From positions 62,001 to 126,000 of the forward strand of contig NZ_JAKJSD010000005.1 of NCBI RefSeq assembly GCF_029029505.1: 64,000 nucleotides of DNA, in the 5' to 3' direction. Origin of the DNA: Ancylomarina sp. DW003 (GTDB lineage: Bacteria > Bacteroidota > Bacteroidia > Bacteroidales > Marinifilaceae). Within the stretch, counting starts at the first letter, position 1; every line of letters begins with the position of its first letter. Below, piece after piece: positions 8,064 to 16,204 of the stretch. Below the pieces are notes generated by a model. The model saw only the letters and a program-made list of their open reading frames with translations. It was not told where the DNA came from and ran no database searches. The position numbers and the translations under genes are program-made.

Positions 8064-10493
8064 ATGATGAAAAAATTATGCGCAACACTTCTGTTATTTC
8101 TAACAGTTAACATCTTAAGTTTTGCCTATTTAAAAAAACACGATCACAAAGCAACCATTAAGGGTTGTGTTATTGATGAATCGTCTAAAGATCCACTGCC
8201 ATTTGTAACTGTTTCTATTCCTGAAATGAAACAAGGCACCCAAACCAGCAATTCAGGAACATTCATATTTGATGAGTTAAAACCTGGTTTACATCATCTT
8301 ACTTTTTCATGTATTGGTTATCAATCTATACATAAACAAGTTGAAGTCGATTGTAACAATACAATCGAGATTAATATCAGCTTAAGCGAAGACGTTATTG
8401 GTCTAGATCAAATCGTCGTAAGTGCAGACAGAAGTCAGGTTAGTCGTAAGGAAGCGCCTGTAATTGTAAATATGTTATCGGCCAAAAGCTTACAGCAAGT
8501 AAACTCTTGTTCGTTAGCTGAAGGTCTTGCGTTTGCTCCTGGCATCCGTGTCGAAAACAATTGCAATAATTGTGGATTTAACCAAGTGCGAATGAATGGT
8601 ATGGAAGGAAATTACTCTCAAATACTGATTAATAGTAGACAAGTTATTAGTGGTTTAGCCAGTGTTTACGGATTAGAGCATATTCCAACGTCTATGATTC
8701 AGCGTATCGAAATTGTTCGTGGTGGTGGTTCTGCTCTTTTTGGCTCAAACGCCATTGCAGGAACTATTAATGTAATTACCAAAGACCCTATTAGCAACAA
8801 CTTTAGCCTTAACATTCAAAATAATATATTGGGTGTGGGCCTTAACGATAAGGCTAATGATTTTAATATTGACTTTAATTCTTCTATTATTTCAGATGAC
8901 CGAAAAACAGGTATGTTTTTGTTTGGTGTCAAACGAGAAAGAGAAGCCTGGGATGCAACAAATGATGGTTTCTCAAATCTAGTTGAAATAAAGAGTAAGG
9001 GAGCTGGTATGCAAGCCTACCATCGTTTTTCAGATAGAAGTAAACTATCCGCAGAATATCATTTTATAAACGAATATCGTCGTGGTGGAGATCATTTAAA
9101 TCGATTGCCTTTTAATTCGGAAATTGCTGAGCAGGTAGAACATGATATTCATGCTGGAGGCCTAACCTGGGATTTATATTTGGATAAAAACAGAGAACAC
9201 AAGTTAACCAGTTTTATTTCAGCACAACTTACTAAACGAAGCACTTATTACGGCACACAGCAGTTCGAAGATGAAGATGGGAATCAACTAAATATTCCTC
9301 TTCCCGATTATTCTGCTTTTGGAAAAACAAAAGATATTGCCAATGCTGTTGGATTACAATATTCGGGAAAGATAGATCGACTGCTATTTGCACCAGCTAA
9401 CATTACTGGTGGTATCGAAAACAACTTTAATACTTTAACAGACGACAAGTTAGGATATTATAATAGCGAAGAAAACAAAATGATTCCTAATACTCTTATC
9501 TCTGATCAAAAATTAAATACGCTAGGTACATACATTCAAAGTAAATGGGAAATGGGTTTTATAAACCTGCTACTTGGTGCTAGATTGGATTCATATAAAA
9601 TTACCAACGATGCGGATAATACAGAATATGACAATGTGGTAATCTGTCCTAGAATCAATCTGCAATTTAAAGTGACGGAGCAAATTAATATTCGAAGTAG
9701 TTATGCAAAGGGCTATAGAGCTCCGCAAATATTCGACGAAGATCTACATATCGAAGCCTCAACAGCCAGAACCATAACGCATCAATTGGCTAAAGGGCTT
9801 GATGAGGAAACTTCTAATTCCTATCTTTTATCTGCCGATTGGAATTTCAAATTAAAAAAATGGAAATCCTACCTACTGGTTGAAGGATTCTTTAACAGGT
9901 TGAATAAACCTTTTCGTAATGATTACATTCAAAACCCTGAGAAAGCAGGTGATTTGATTGCTTTACGTGTAAATGCTCCAGGTGCCGATATTAAAGGTAT
10001 TAATCTAGAATATAAGCTTGTGCCATCAGCAAAAATAAACTACCAAATGGGCTTTACCATTCAAAATGGCAAATTTGACGAAGCAATCAATCAAGGTGAA
10101 AATACTTTTACAAATAAAATGTTGCGCAGTCCTAACCAATATGGCTATTTCATGTTAAACCTTAAACCTACTCATCATACTGATTTAAGTTTTAACGCTA
10201 ACTATACTGGGCCTATGCATTTGGTACATTTAGGAGGAGGGCTAGATAAAAATGGCGTAGAAATAAATGAAGCTCTCGTTAAGACAAATGATTTCTTTGA
10301 CTTAGGCTTTAAAATTGCTTACCATTTTGACTTTGGTGATAAAATGAAATTAGAACTAAATGCAGGTGCTAAAAATATTTTTAATTCATTTCAGGACGAT
10401 CTTGATCACGGTAACTCCAGAGATGCAACCTATGTTTATGGTCCTATTTCACCACGAAGTATCTTTTTCGGAATTAAAATCGGAAATTTTTAA
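8064..10493 (+). CDS. TonB-dependent outer-membrane receptor, probably for cobalamin (BtuB-like)
   Basis: An 809-residue outer-membrane receptor. A signal peptide (1-22) precedes a carboxypeptidase-regulatory-like beta-sandwich (about 32-110: GCVIDESSKDPLPFVTVSI). A plug domain follows, with VIVNMLSAKSLQQ and EIVRGGGSALFGSNAIAGTINVI (about 130-240). The rest is a C-terminal 22-strand barrel ending in FFGIKIGNF, with a terminal Phe. Such receptors import a scarce ligand using TonB energy. The cobalamin riboswitch directly upstream makes corrinoids the likely ligand. The gene stands alone, followed by a strong terminator; no BtuCDF genes are in the window. BtuB is favoured by regulation rather than by barrel sequence. 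Confidence 0.85.
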   Translation: MMKKLCATLLLFLTVNILSFAYLKKHDHKATIKGCVIDESSKDPLPFVTVSIPEMKQGTQTSNSGTFIFDELKPGLHHLTFSCIGYQSIHKQVEVDCNNTIEINISLSEDVIGLDQIVVSADRSQVSRKEAPVIVNMLSAKSLQQVNSCSLAEGLAFAPGIRVENNCNNCGFNQVRMNGMEGNYSQILINSRQVISGLASVYGLEHIPTSMIQRIEIVRGGGSALFGSNAIAGTINVITKDPISNNFSLNIQNNILGVGLNDKANDFNIDFNSSIISDDRKTGMFLFGVKREREAWDATNDGFSNLVEIKSKGAGMQAYHRFSDRSKLSAEYHFINEYRRGGDHLNRLPFNSEIAEQVEHDIHAGGLTWDLYLDKNREHKLTSFISAQLTKRSTYYGTQQFEDEDGNQLNIPLPDYSAFGKTKDIANAVGLQYSGKIDRLLFAPANITGGIENNFNTLTDDKLGYYNSEENKMIPNTLISDQKLNTLGTYIQSKWEMGFINLLLGARLDSYKITNDADNTEYDNVVICPRINLQFKVTEQINIRSSYAKGYRAPQIFDEDLHIEASTARTITHQLAKGLDEETSNSYLLSADWNFKLKKWKSYLLVEGFFNRLNKPFRNDYIQNPEKAGDLIALRVNAPGADIKGINLEYKLVPSAKINYQMGFTIQNGKFDEAINQGENTFTNKMLRSPNQYGYFMLNLKPTHHTDLSFNANYTGPMHLVHLGGGLDKNGVEINEALVKTNDFFDLGFKIAYHFDFGDKMKLELNAGAKNIFNSFQDDLDHGNSRDATYVYGPISPRSIFFGIKIGNF

Positions 10494-10510
10494 AAACTTA
10501 TAAAACAAGG

Positions 10511-10537
10511 AAGGCTGAGATAATTCAGCCTTTTTTA
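10511..10537 (+). terminator. Rho-independent terminator after the receptor gene
   Basis: AAGGCTGA and TCAGCCTT form a perfect 8-bp stem around GATAAT, followed by a run of T. It lies 18 bp after the receptor stop. Confidence 0.85.
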
Positions 10538-10555
10538 TTTTAATTAAAATCTCCT

Positions 10556-11326
10556 CTATTGGTTCAACCATCTCTTAAACTCAGCACTTTTGTCCTGACT
10601 AACGATAGCATCCATGGCTTCTTCGCATGTTGGATTGAGATTCAATTTTATTCTTGTTTTCGAATAATAAGTCATATCTACAATTGATGCATAGCTGACA
10701 ATAAATTTTCTGTTAATACGAAAAAAAGTATTGGGGTTTAGTTTCTTTTCAAGATTAGCCAAAGTACCATCAAAGAGATATCGGGTTCCGTCCTTACTAA
10801 AAAGGTAACAAGCTTTACCATCTGCCATAAAATAGGATACCTGATCTAAATCCATTGATAATATTCTATCTCCTCGACTCACCATAAATCGTTCCTGATA
10901 TTTTTGTCCTCCCATAATTGATTGCAGTGAATTCTGTAAAGATTCGATATCTACAGATTTTGACCTGGCAAACATCTCATCATATTTAATCAGAGCTTGT
11001 TCCAAGTCATCTTCATCAATAGGTTTGAGTAGATAATCTATACTGCACTGCTTAAAAGCCTGAATGGCATATTGATCGTAAGCCGTAGTGAATACAACAG
11101 GTGTTTTAAGTTCAGTTTGTTCGAATATTGAAAAACTGTTGCCATCACCCAAGTGCACATCCATAAAAATTAGATCGACCTGATTCTCGGAAAACCAAGC
11201 CACAGCTTGACTAACATTCTCAAGTTTTACTTTTACATTTATCCCTCCCGGACGCAAGCTCAATAAGCTTTTCTCCAACTCACGAGCCGCAAGATGCTCA
11301 TCCTCTACTATCGCAACACTAATCAT
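10556..11326 (-). CDS. LytTR-family response regulator
   Basis: A 256-residue response regulator. The receiver domain (1-120) has acidic pocket residues near E8-D9, phospho-acceptor D56 (FMDVHLG), T/S switch residues in FTTAYD and K in LLKPID. A LytTR DNA-binding domain follows (about 145-256: FMVSRGDRILSMDL, FFRINRKFIVSY). LytTR regulators normally work with LytS-type kinases. The only such kinase here is at 19243-21168, across the intervening SusCD/protease genes on the same strand. A terminator separates this gene from susD, and a candidate promoter lies between the two. Confidence 0.88.
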   Translation of the reverse strand: MISVAIVEDEHLAARELEKSLLSLRPGGINVKVKLENVSQAVAWFSENQVDLIFMDVHLGDGNSFSIFEQTELKTPVVFTTAYDQYAIQAFKQCSIDYLLKPIDEDDLEQALIKYDEMFARSKSVDIESLQNSLQSIMGGQKYQERFMVSRGDRILSMDLDQVSYFMADGKACYLFSKDGTRYLFDGTLANLEKKLNPNTFFRINRKFIVSYASIVDMTYYSKTRIKLNLNPTCEEAMDAIVSQDKSAEFKRWLNQ

Positions 11327-11347
11327 ATCTCTTCACACTTTAATATG

Positions 11348-11355
11348 CAAATGTA
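11348..11355 (-). promoter_or_regulatory. Candidate -7 promoter element for the response regulator
   Basis: On the minus strand TACATTTG matches TAnnTTTG, 21 bp before the start codon and just after the terminator that closes the SusCD transcript. No clear -33 element is seen. Confidence 0.4.
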
Positions 11356-11360
11356 AAAAG

Positions 11361-11397
11361 AAATGGGGCTTTCTGTAATAGAAAGCCCCATTTTTGA
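11361..11397. terminator. Strong terminator after the SusC/SusD genes
   Basis: AAATGGGGCTTTCT and AGAAAGCCCCATTT form a perfect 14-bp stem with a 5-base loop and T-runs on both strands. It lies between the susD-like gene and the response regulator, so the regulator is probably a separate transcript. Confidence 0.85.
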
Positions 11398-11425
11398 TTC
11401 AGATTTATTTGTTAACCTCTTCTTA

Positions 11426-12766
11426 TTAGTTCAATAGGTTCGGGTTATTACTAATCGCCTCTTGAGGATAAGGTAGTGTATAACGAGCATCACCTTGTTT
11501 TAAAATTGATGTCTCTGTTTTGAAAACATGTGTAATTTCTGGCTGTGTTGTTCTTCGTAAGTCGAACCAACGGTGACCTTCGAATGCTAATTCTCTATAG
11601 CGCTCTGTCAAAATCTCGCTAATTAATTCTGTTTTTGTCATATTTGCTGTACGTGCAACTTCTAAAGTATAAAAATCAGGTTTTAATCTTTTCGCTTTTA
11701 ACTGATTTAAATAATCACGAGCATCATCTAACTCATCCAATTGCGCCGAAGCTTCAGCAGCTATTAAATACAGTTCTGACGTTCGAAAAGTACAACGAAA
11801 TTTATCGTTCGCTCCCTTAGAAACCACGTAAGCACCAGAACCATTGTCTGCATAATATTTTGCAAAACGTAAATCGTTATCAACATCGTAAACGGCCAAC
11901 AACTCATCCGAAACAAATACAGAATTTATAGCGGCTGAATTCATACCATATTCTAAAGCCATTATATTTTCTTTGGAATTGTATTCATTAGGTATTAAGC
12001 TTTCCGCAAGGTTTAAATCCTCAAGATCAGATTTCTTAGTTAAGGTTGTTTTAGCCGCAGCTAATGCATTGGCCCATTCACTTTTATACAATGCAACTCT
12101 TGCCTGTAAAGCAGTTGCTGCTGTTTTTGTGAAACGATAGTTTTTTCCTAAGTCATATGCTTCAACACTCAATAAAGACAAACCTTTGGTCAAATCTGAT
12201 TCTACAAGAGCATACACTTCAGCAACAGTTGAAGGTGCAAAATTAGCTTCCAAATCGATTACTGTAGAAATAGGTACACCTTTATCAGCCGCAGCTGTTG
12301 TTGCATCAAAATGAGGTGCATATTGATTGACCAAATTAAAATGCATTAAAGCTCGCATTAAGTATGCTTCACCTTGTAGTTGATTAACTTCCTCCTCTGT
12401 CCCTTTGGTAGCATTTGCTCCTTCTGCAATAATATGATTGGCATAGAAAATTGATTTATAAAAAGGTTGCCATCCAAAACTTAAAGTTGTTGGAGCATAA
12501 GATTGATCCTTCCAAAGATAAATATCCTTAAAAGCAGCAACATTTTGTTCCCAAGCAGAAGCGTCAAATCTTACTTGATCAGTACGCAAACTCAATTTTG
12601 AATTTTCCGCTGGACTAAGTTCATACCCCCTAGTCATTAAAGCTCTAAATTCCTTGTAGGTTTCAGGAATAACCGTATCAACTGGTTTTACGTCCAAGTA
12701 ATCATCGCAAGATGTAAAAAGGACAGCAAGCAGAAGTATATGTATGTATTTTTTTAAATTCTTCAT
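11426..12766 (-). CDS. RagB/SusD-like outer-membrane nutrient-binding lipoprotein
   Basis: A 446-residue SusD-family lipoprotein. The signal peptide ends in a lipobox at FTSC, followed by DDYLDVKP, the hallmark N-terminus of SusD proteins. TPR-like helices follow (for example EAYLMRALMHFNLVNQYAPHF). The C-terminal signature LTERYRELAFEGHRWFDLRR and the ending LPYPQEAISNNPNLLN are typical. SusD proteins cap the SusC channel and capture the ligand at the surface. The gene begins 10 bp after the SusC homologue. The nearby secreted protease suggests peptides rather than glycans as ligands, as for RagAB (inference). Confidence 0.92.
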   Translation of the reverse strand: MKNLKKYIHILLLAVLFTSCDDYLDVKPVDTVIPETYKEFRALMTRGYELSPAENSKLSLRTDQVRFDASAWEQNVAAFKDIYLWKDQSYAPTTLSFGWQPFYKSIFYANHIIAEGANATKGTEEEVNQLQGEAYLMRALMHFNLVNQYAPHFDATTAAADKGVPISTVIDLEANFAPSTVAEVYALVESDLTKGLSLLSVEAYDLGKNYRFTKTAATALQARVALYKSEWANALAAAKTTLTKKSDLEDLNLAESLIPNEYNSKENIMALEYGMNSAAINSVFVSDELLAVYDVDNDLRFAKYYADNGSGAYVVSKGANDKFRCTFRTSELYLIAAEASAQLDELDDARDYLNQLKAKRLKPDFYTLEVARTANMTKTELISEILTERYRELAFEGHRWFDLRRTTQPEITHVFKTETSILKQGDARYTLPYPQEAISNNPNLLN

Positions 12767-12776
12767 TTTCTTTCAA

Positions 12777-15700
12777 TTAAAAGGTCACATTAACACCAAT
12801 AGTATATGATTTTGCCTGTGGCTGAGCATAAATATTACCATATGATTCCGGATCAAAGTATCCATCATAGTCTGTAGCCACAACAAAAGGATTACGTGCT
12901 TCGAAACTAAAACGAACCGTATTTAGCTTTAATCTATCAACCATCATCTGTGGCAATGTATACCCCAATCGAATGCTACTTACTCGTAAGTAACTCACTT
13001 CCTTTAACCAAATATCAAGATAATTAATTGTATTAATTGGGGTCGCTAAGTAATAAAAGCCTTCTTCCATCCAATAGTTGCCATTGGCTGATGTTTTGCC
13101 AATCAAATTAGGGAGCTTAGTATTATTCCCATTTATTACATTCAGTAAATCGGTTGTAGTATTCTGACCTCTATCATATGATGCCATTTGATATGAAGGT
13201 CTTGCCATACGCATCATCTTCAAATTAAAGTTACACGATACGGCTAAATCAAAATTCTTATATCGGAAATTATTGATAATACCTCCAGAATATTTAGGAT
13301 CGGCATCACCTGCATAAGAAAATAAGTTGCGATAATCTTTAGCTTCTAATGAAGATGCAGGCGTTTGACCTGGCCACCAGTCTGCCCAAGCATCATATAA
13401 TTTAAAATACTCTTGCCCACTTACCTTTTGGTCACCTTTCCAATATAAAGGATAACCATTCTCATCCATTCCTGCGGTTTTAATAACAAAAATAGAATTA
13501 ACAGGACGCCCTTGAAGTGATGGTGTAAATTCATTCTCTCTAGTCTGAACTCGATTTACCTTACTCTTATTATGAGAGATGTTAAAATTGGTATTCCATT
13601 CAAAGTTATCTGTTTTAATATTTCGAGTCGATATACTCAACTCCCATCCTTTGTTCGAAACTTCAGCCCAATTGACGCTAGTAAATTCAAATCCATTTTC
13701 CATCGGGATAGATTTAACACCGATCAAATCAGAACTTTCTCTATCATAAGCATCAAGACTTATACGTACTGCATGACGGAACAGTGATAAATCCATACCA
13801 ACATTATAAGTTCTTGTTTTTTCCCAACGCAACTTATCATTTGGAGGTGTACCTACATCAATAGATTGCTCATTTTGTCCAGGTAAAATTGAACTTTGTC
13901 GGTATTTACCAACAATTACAGGATAAGTATCCTTATCGATATTTCCTTGCAAACCATAAGATGCTCTCATCTTAAGCTTACTAAGCCAAGTTACATTTCT
14001 CAAAAACTCTTCTTCCGAAGCTGTCCACGATCCACTTAAGGCCCAAAGTGGTGTATACTTATATTTTGAAGCAGTTCCAAATAAGTTAGATCCATCATAT
14101 CGAACACTACCAAATACCGTATATTTTCTATTATAAGTATAAGAAGCTGTTCCAAAAAATGAAGCATATCTATTTTTGACATAAGATTTTGAATACATAT
14201 CAAAATCATCCGCATCACTTTGGCTTGGATAATCTACATTAACCCAGGTATAACCATTACGATTCCATCCATATTTTCCTGAGCCAACTTGCTTTTTTTC
14301 AGTCTCTCTCAACTCACTACCAAGCATCACATCAACTTCGTGAATTTCATCAATAACTTTATTCCACTCTAAAGTATTCTTAAAATTATAAGAGCTATTC
14401 TCAGCATCCCAATCTCTTATTACACCACCTTTTGGAAGAAAAGGTAATTTCTCTTTTGCAGCTGAATTCCACCTTAAAGACTTATTAATTAGTTTACGCG
14501 CATAATAAGTATTTTCCTGAGCTTCTTTAGTCGTTTTAGTATTATCCGATTGAATCCCCAATTGCGATCTTAGTGTTAAACCATCAATTATTTTCCAATC
14601 CAAATCAAAATTTACATTCAACTTACGACTCTTCATTTTGTGTGATGTTCCTTCGCGCTCCTCTAGTATATTAAAAGGAATAAATGCATCGTCGTGCTCT
14701 TGAATTTCACTATCGTAGACATACTCACCATTTTCGTCATATACTCTCTGATATGGATTAGCTGTACGAGCATAAGTTGCTGGATTTGTGAACAAATCAG
14801 TTCCTGTCAAATAAGAAGTTTTATTGGTTTCAGAACCAAAAATCCCGACACCAAACTTTAAGTTTTCTCTTAGTTGAAAATCTGTTTTCAGAGTTACATT
14901 ATAACGATCCATTGAAGTACCTATAGTCGTTCCTTCTTCATTATAATAACCAGCTGAAAAATAATATGTAGCAAAATCATCACCACCTGAAATACTCAAA
15001 GAGTGATCCTGATTAACAGATGTTTGATACAACAAATCTTCCCAGTTTGTATTTGTATTTCGTAGAGCATTAATCTCAGATTGAGCATCGTTACTAAGTC
15101 CTGAAAAACCGTCAGTTCTATATGTGTTTAACTCTCCATGATTATTTAAAATTCGAGCGACACCACCTTTACCTGATCTGTAAGTCAAATCTTCACGACC
15201 AGCCAGGGCTAGTTCTAAATCAACTTTCTGATTGGAATTCATCAAATTCAATTTGCTTAAATCAGGACGAGAAGTAAATGAAGTATTACTGTTAAAACTA
15301 ACTCTCATTTTACCCTGCTTACCTTTTTTAGTGGTAATTACAATCACACCATTGGCAGCACGAGCTCCATAAATTGCAGTTGCAGCGGCGTCCTTCAAAA
15401 TTGTAATATCCTTAATATCCTGTGGGTTTAAACCTGCAATTGATGAATTATAAAGTTGGTCAACATTATCCTTATCATCGAAATTAGGTAAATCGTTACC
15501 TTCCAATGGTACTCCATCAACTACCCATAAAGGATCTTGTGTTCCATTAAGCGAAGCTGTACCACGAATACGGATTTTTGCTGGTGCACCAGGTGCTCCA
15601 CTTGTTGGCAAAGATGTAACACCAGCCAATTGACCTGCAAGCATATTATCTACACTAGCAATACCAGCTTGACGAATATTATCAGCATTAACTTTTGCAA

Positions 15701-16106
15701 CTGCTGATGTCAACTTGCGTTTTTCAATTTTCTGATAACCTGTTACAACTATCTCACCCAACTGACTATTTGAGTCATTTAGTTTAATTGTAACAAAATC
15801 TTTTCCTGTAATATCAACAACTTGAGTTTCGAAACCCAAAAAGCTACAAGAGATGTTTTTTAATGCTTTAGGTACTTCAAGAACAAAATTTCCATCAAGA
15901 TCTGTAATCGTTCCCATCGTGATATTTTCTATCACTCCTTTTACTCCCGTTTCGGCTCCAATTGTGGATTTGTCTATAAACACCGAAGCACCGATCAGCA
16001 CATCGCCGTCGGTTGCTGAGAGTACTCTCCCCTTTAATTGCTTTGTCTCTTGCGCCATCACTATGGCCGGCAAACAGATCAAAAGCCAGGTTAGCAGTCT
16101 TTTCAT
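12777..16106 (-). CDS. RagA/SusC-family TonB-linked outer-membrane transporter
   Basis: A 1109-residue SusC-type receptor. A signal peptide (1-18, AIVMAQ) precedes a carboxypeptidase-regulatory-like domain (about 22-110). Next is the TonB-box-like EIVVTGYQ. The plug domain has the SusC signature IRIRGTASLNGTQDPLWVVDGVP and DITILKDAAATAIYGARAANGVIVI, followed by a large barrel ending FTIGVNVTF-like (YTIGVNVTF). It would pair with the following SusD lipoprotein to import an oligomeric nutrient. There is no N-terminal STN domain, so anti-sigma signalling is not expected. A terminator-like hairpin lies between it and the upstream protease gene, so its expression may be uncoupled from the protease. 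Confidence 0.94.
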   Translation of the reverse strand: MKRLLTWLLICLPAIVMAQETKQLKGRVLSATDGDVLIGASVFIDKSTIGAETGVKGVIENITMGTITDLDGNFVLEVPKALKNISCSFLGFETQVVDITGKDFVTIKLNDSNSQLGEIVVTGYQKIEKRKLTSAVAKVNADNIRQAGIASVDNMLAGQLAGVTSLPTSGAPGAPAKIRIRGTASLNGTQDPLWVVDGVPLEGNDLPNFDDKDNVDQLYNSSIAGLNPQDIKDITILKDAAATAIYGARAANGVIVITTKKGKQGKMRVSFNSNTSFTSRPDLSKLNLMNSNQKVDLELALAGREDLTYRSGKGGVARILNNHGELNTYRTDGFSGLSNDAQSEINALRNTNTNWEDLLYQTSVNQDHSLSISGGDDFATYYFSAGYYNEEGTTIGTSMDRYNVTLKTDFQLRENLKFGVGIFGSETNKTSYLTGTDLFTNPATYARTANPYQRVYDENGEYVYDSEIQEHDDAFIPFNILEEREGTSHKMKSRKLNVNFDLDWKIIDGLTLRSQLGIQSDNTKTTKEAQENTYYARKLINKSLRWNSAAKEKLPFLPKGGVIRDWDAENSSYNFKNTLEWNKVIDEIHEVDVMLGSELRETEKKQVGSGKYGWNRNGYTWVNVDYPSQSDADDFDMYSKSYVKNRYASFFGTASYTYNRKYTVFGSVRYDGSNLFGTASKYKYTPLWALSGSWTASEEEFLRNVTWLSKLKMRASYGLQGNIDKDTYPVIVGKYRQSSILPGQNEQSIDVGTPPNDKLRWEKTRTYNVGMDLSLFRHAVRISLDAYDRESSDLIGVKSIPMENGFEFTSVNWAEVSNKGWELSISTRNIKTDNFEWNTNFNISHNKSKVNRVQTRENEFTPSLQGRPVNSIFVIKTAGMDENGYPLYWKGDQKVSGQEYFKLYDAWADWWPGQTPASSLEAKDYRNLFSYAGDADPKYSGGIINNFRYKNFDLAVSCNFNLKMMRMARPSYQMASYDRGQNTTTDLLNVINGNNTKLPNLIGKTSANGNYWMEEGFYYLATPINTINYLDIWLKEVSYLRVSSIRLGYTLPQMMVDRLKLNTVRFSFEARNPFVVATDYDGYFDPESYGNIYAQPQAKSYTIGVNVTF

Positions 16107-16148
16107 AGTTCAATTTTTAAAGGTTATTAAAATAGTGGTTTTTGTAAG

Positions 16149-16185
16149 TAAAAAAACAGATAGGGTAAAATTCTTTCCCCATCTG
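16149..16185 (-). terminator. Terminator-like hairpin between protease and SusC genes
   Basis: On the minus strand, CAGAT-GGGG pairs with CCC(T)-ATCTG (one mismatch), followed by a run of seven T. It lies 20 bp after the protease stop and 43 bp before the SusC start. It may terminate fully or only attenuate read-through. Confidence 0.5.
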
Positions 16186-16204
16186 CTCTATAGATTTTAT
16201 ATTA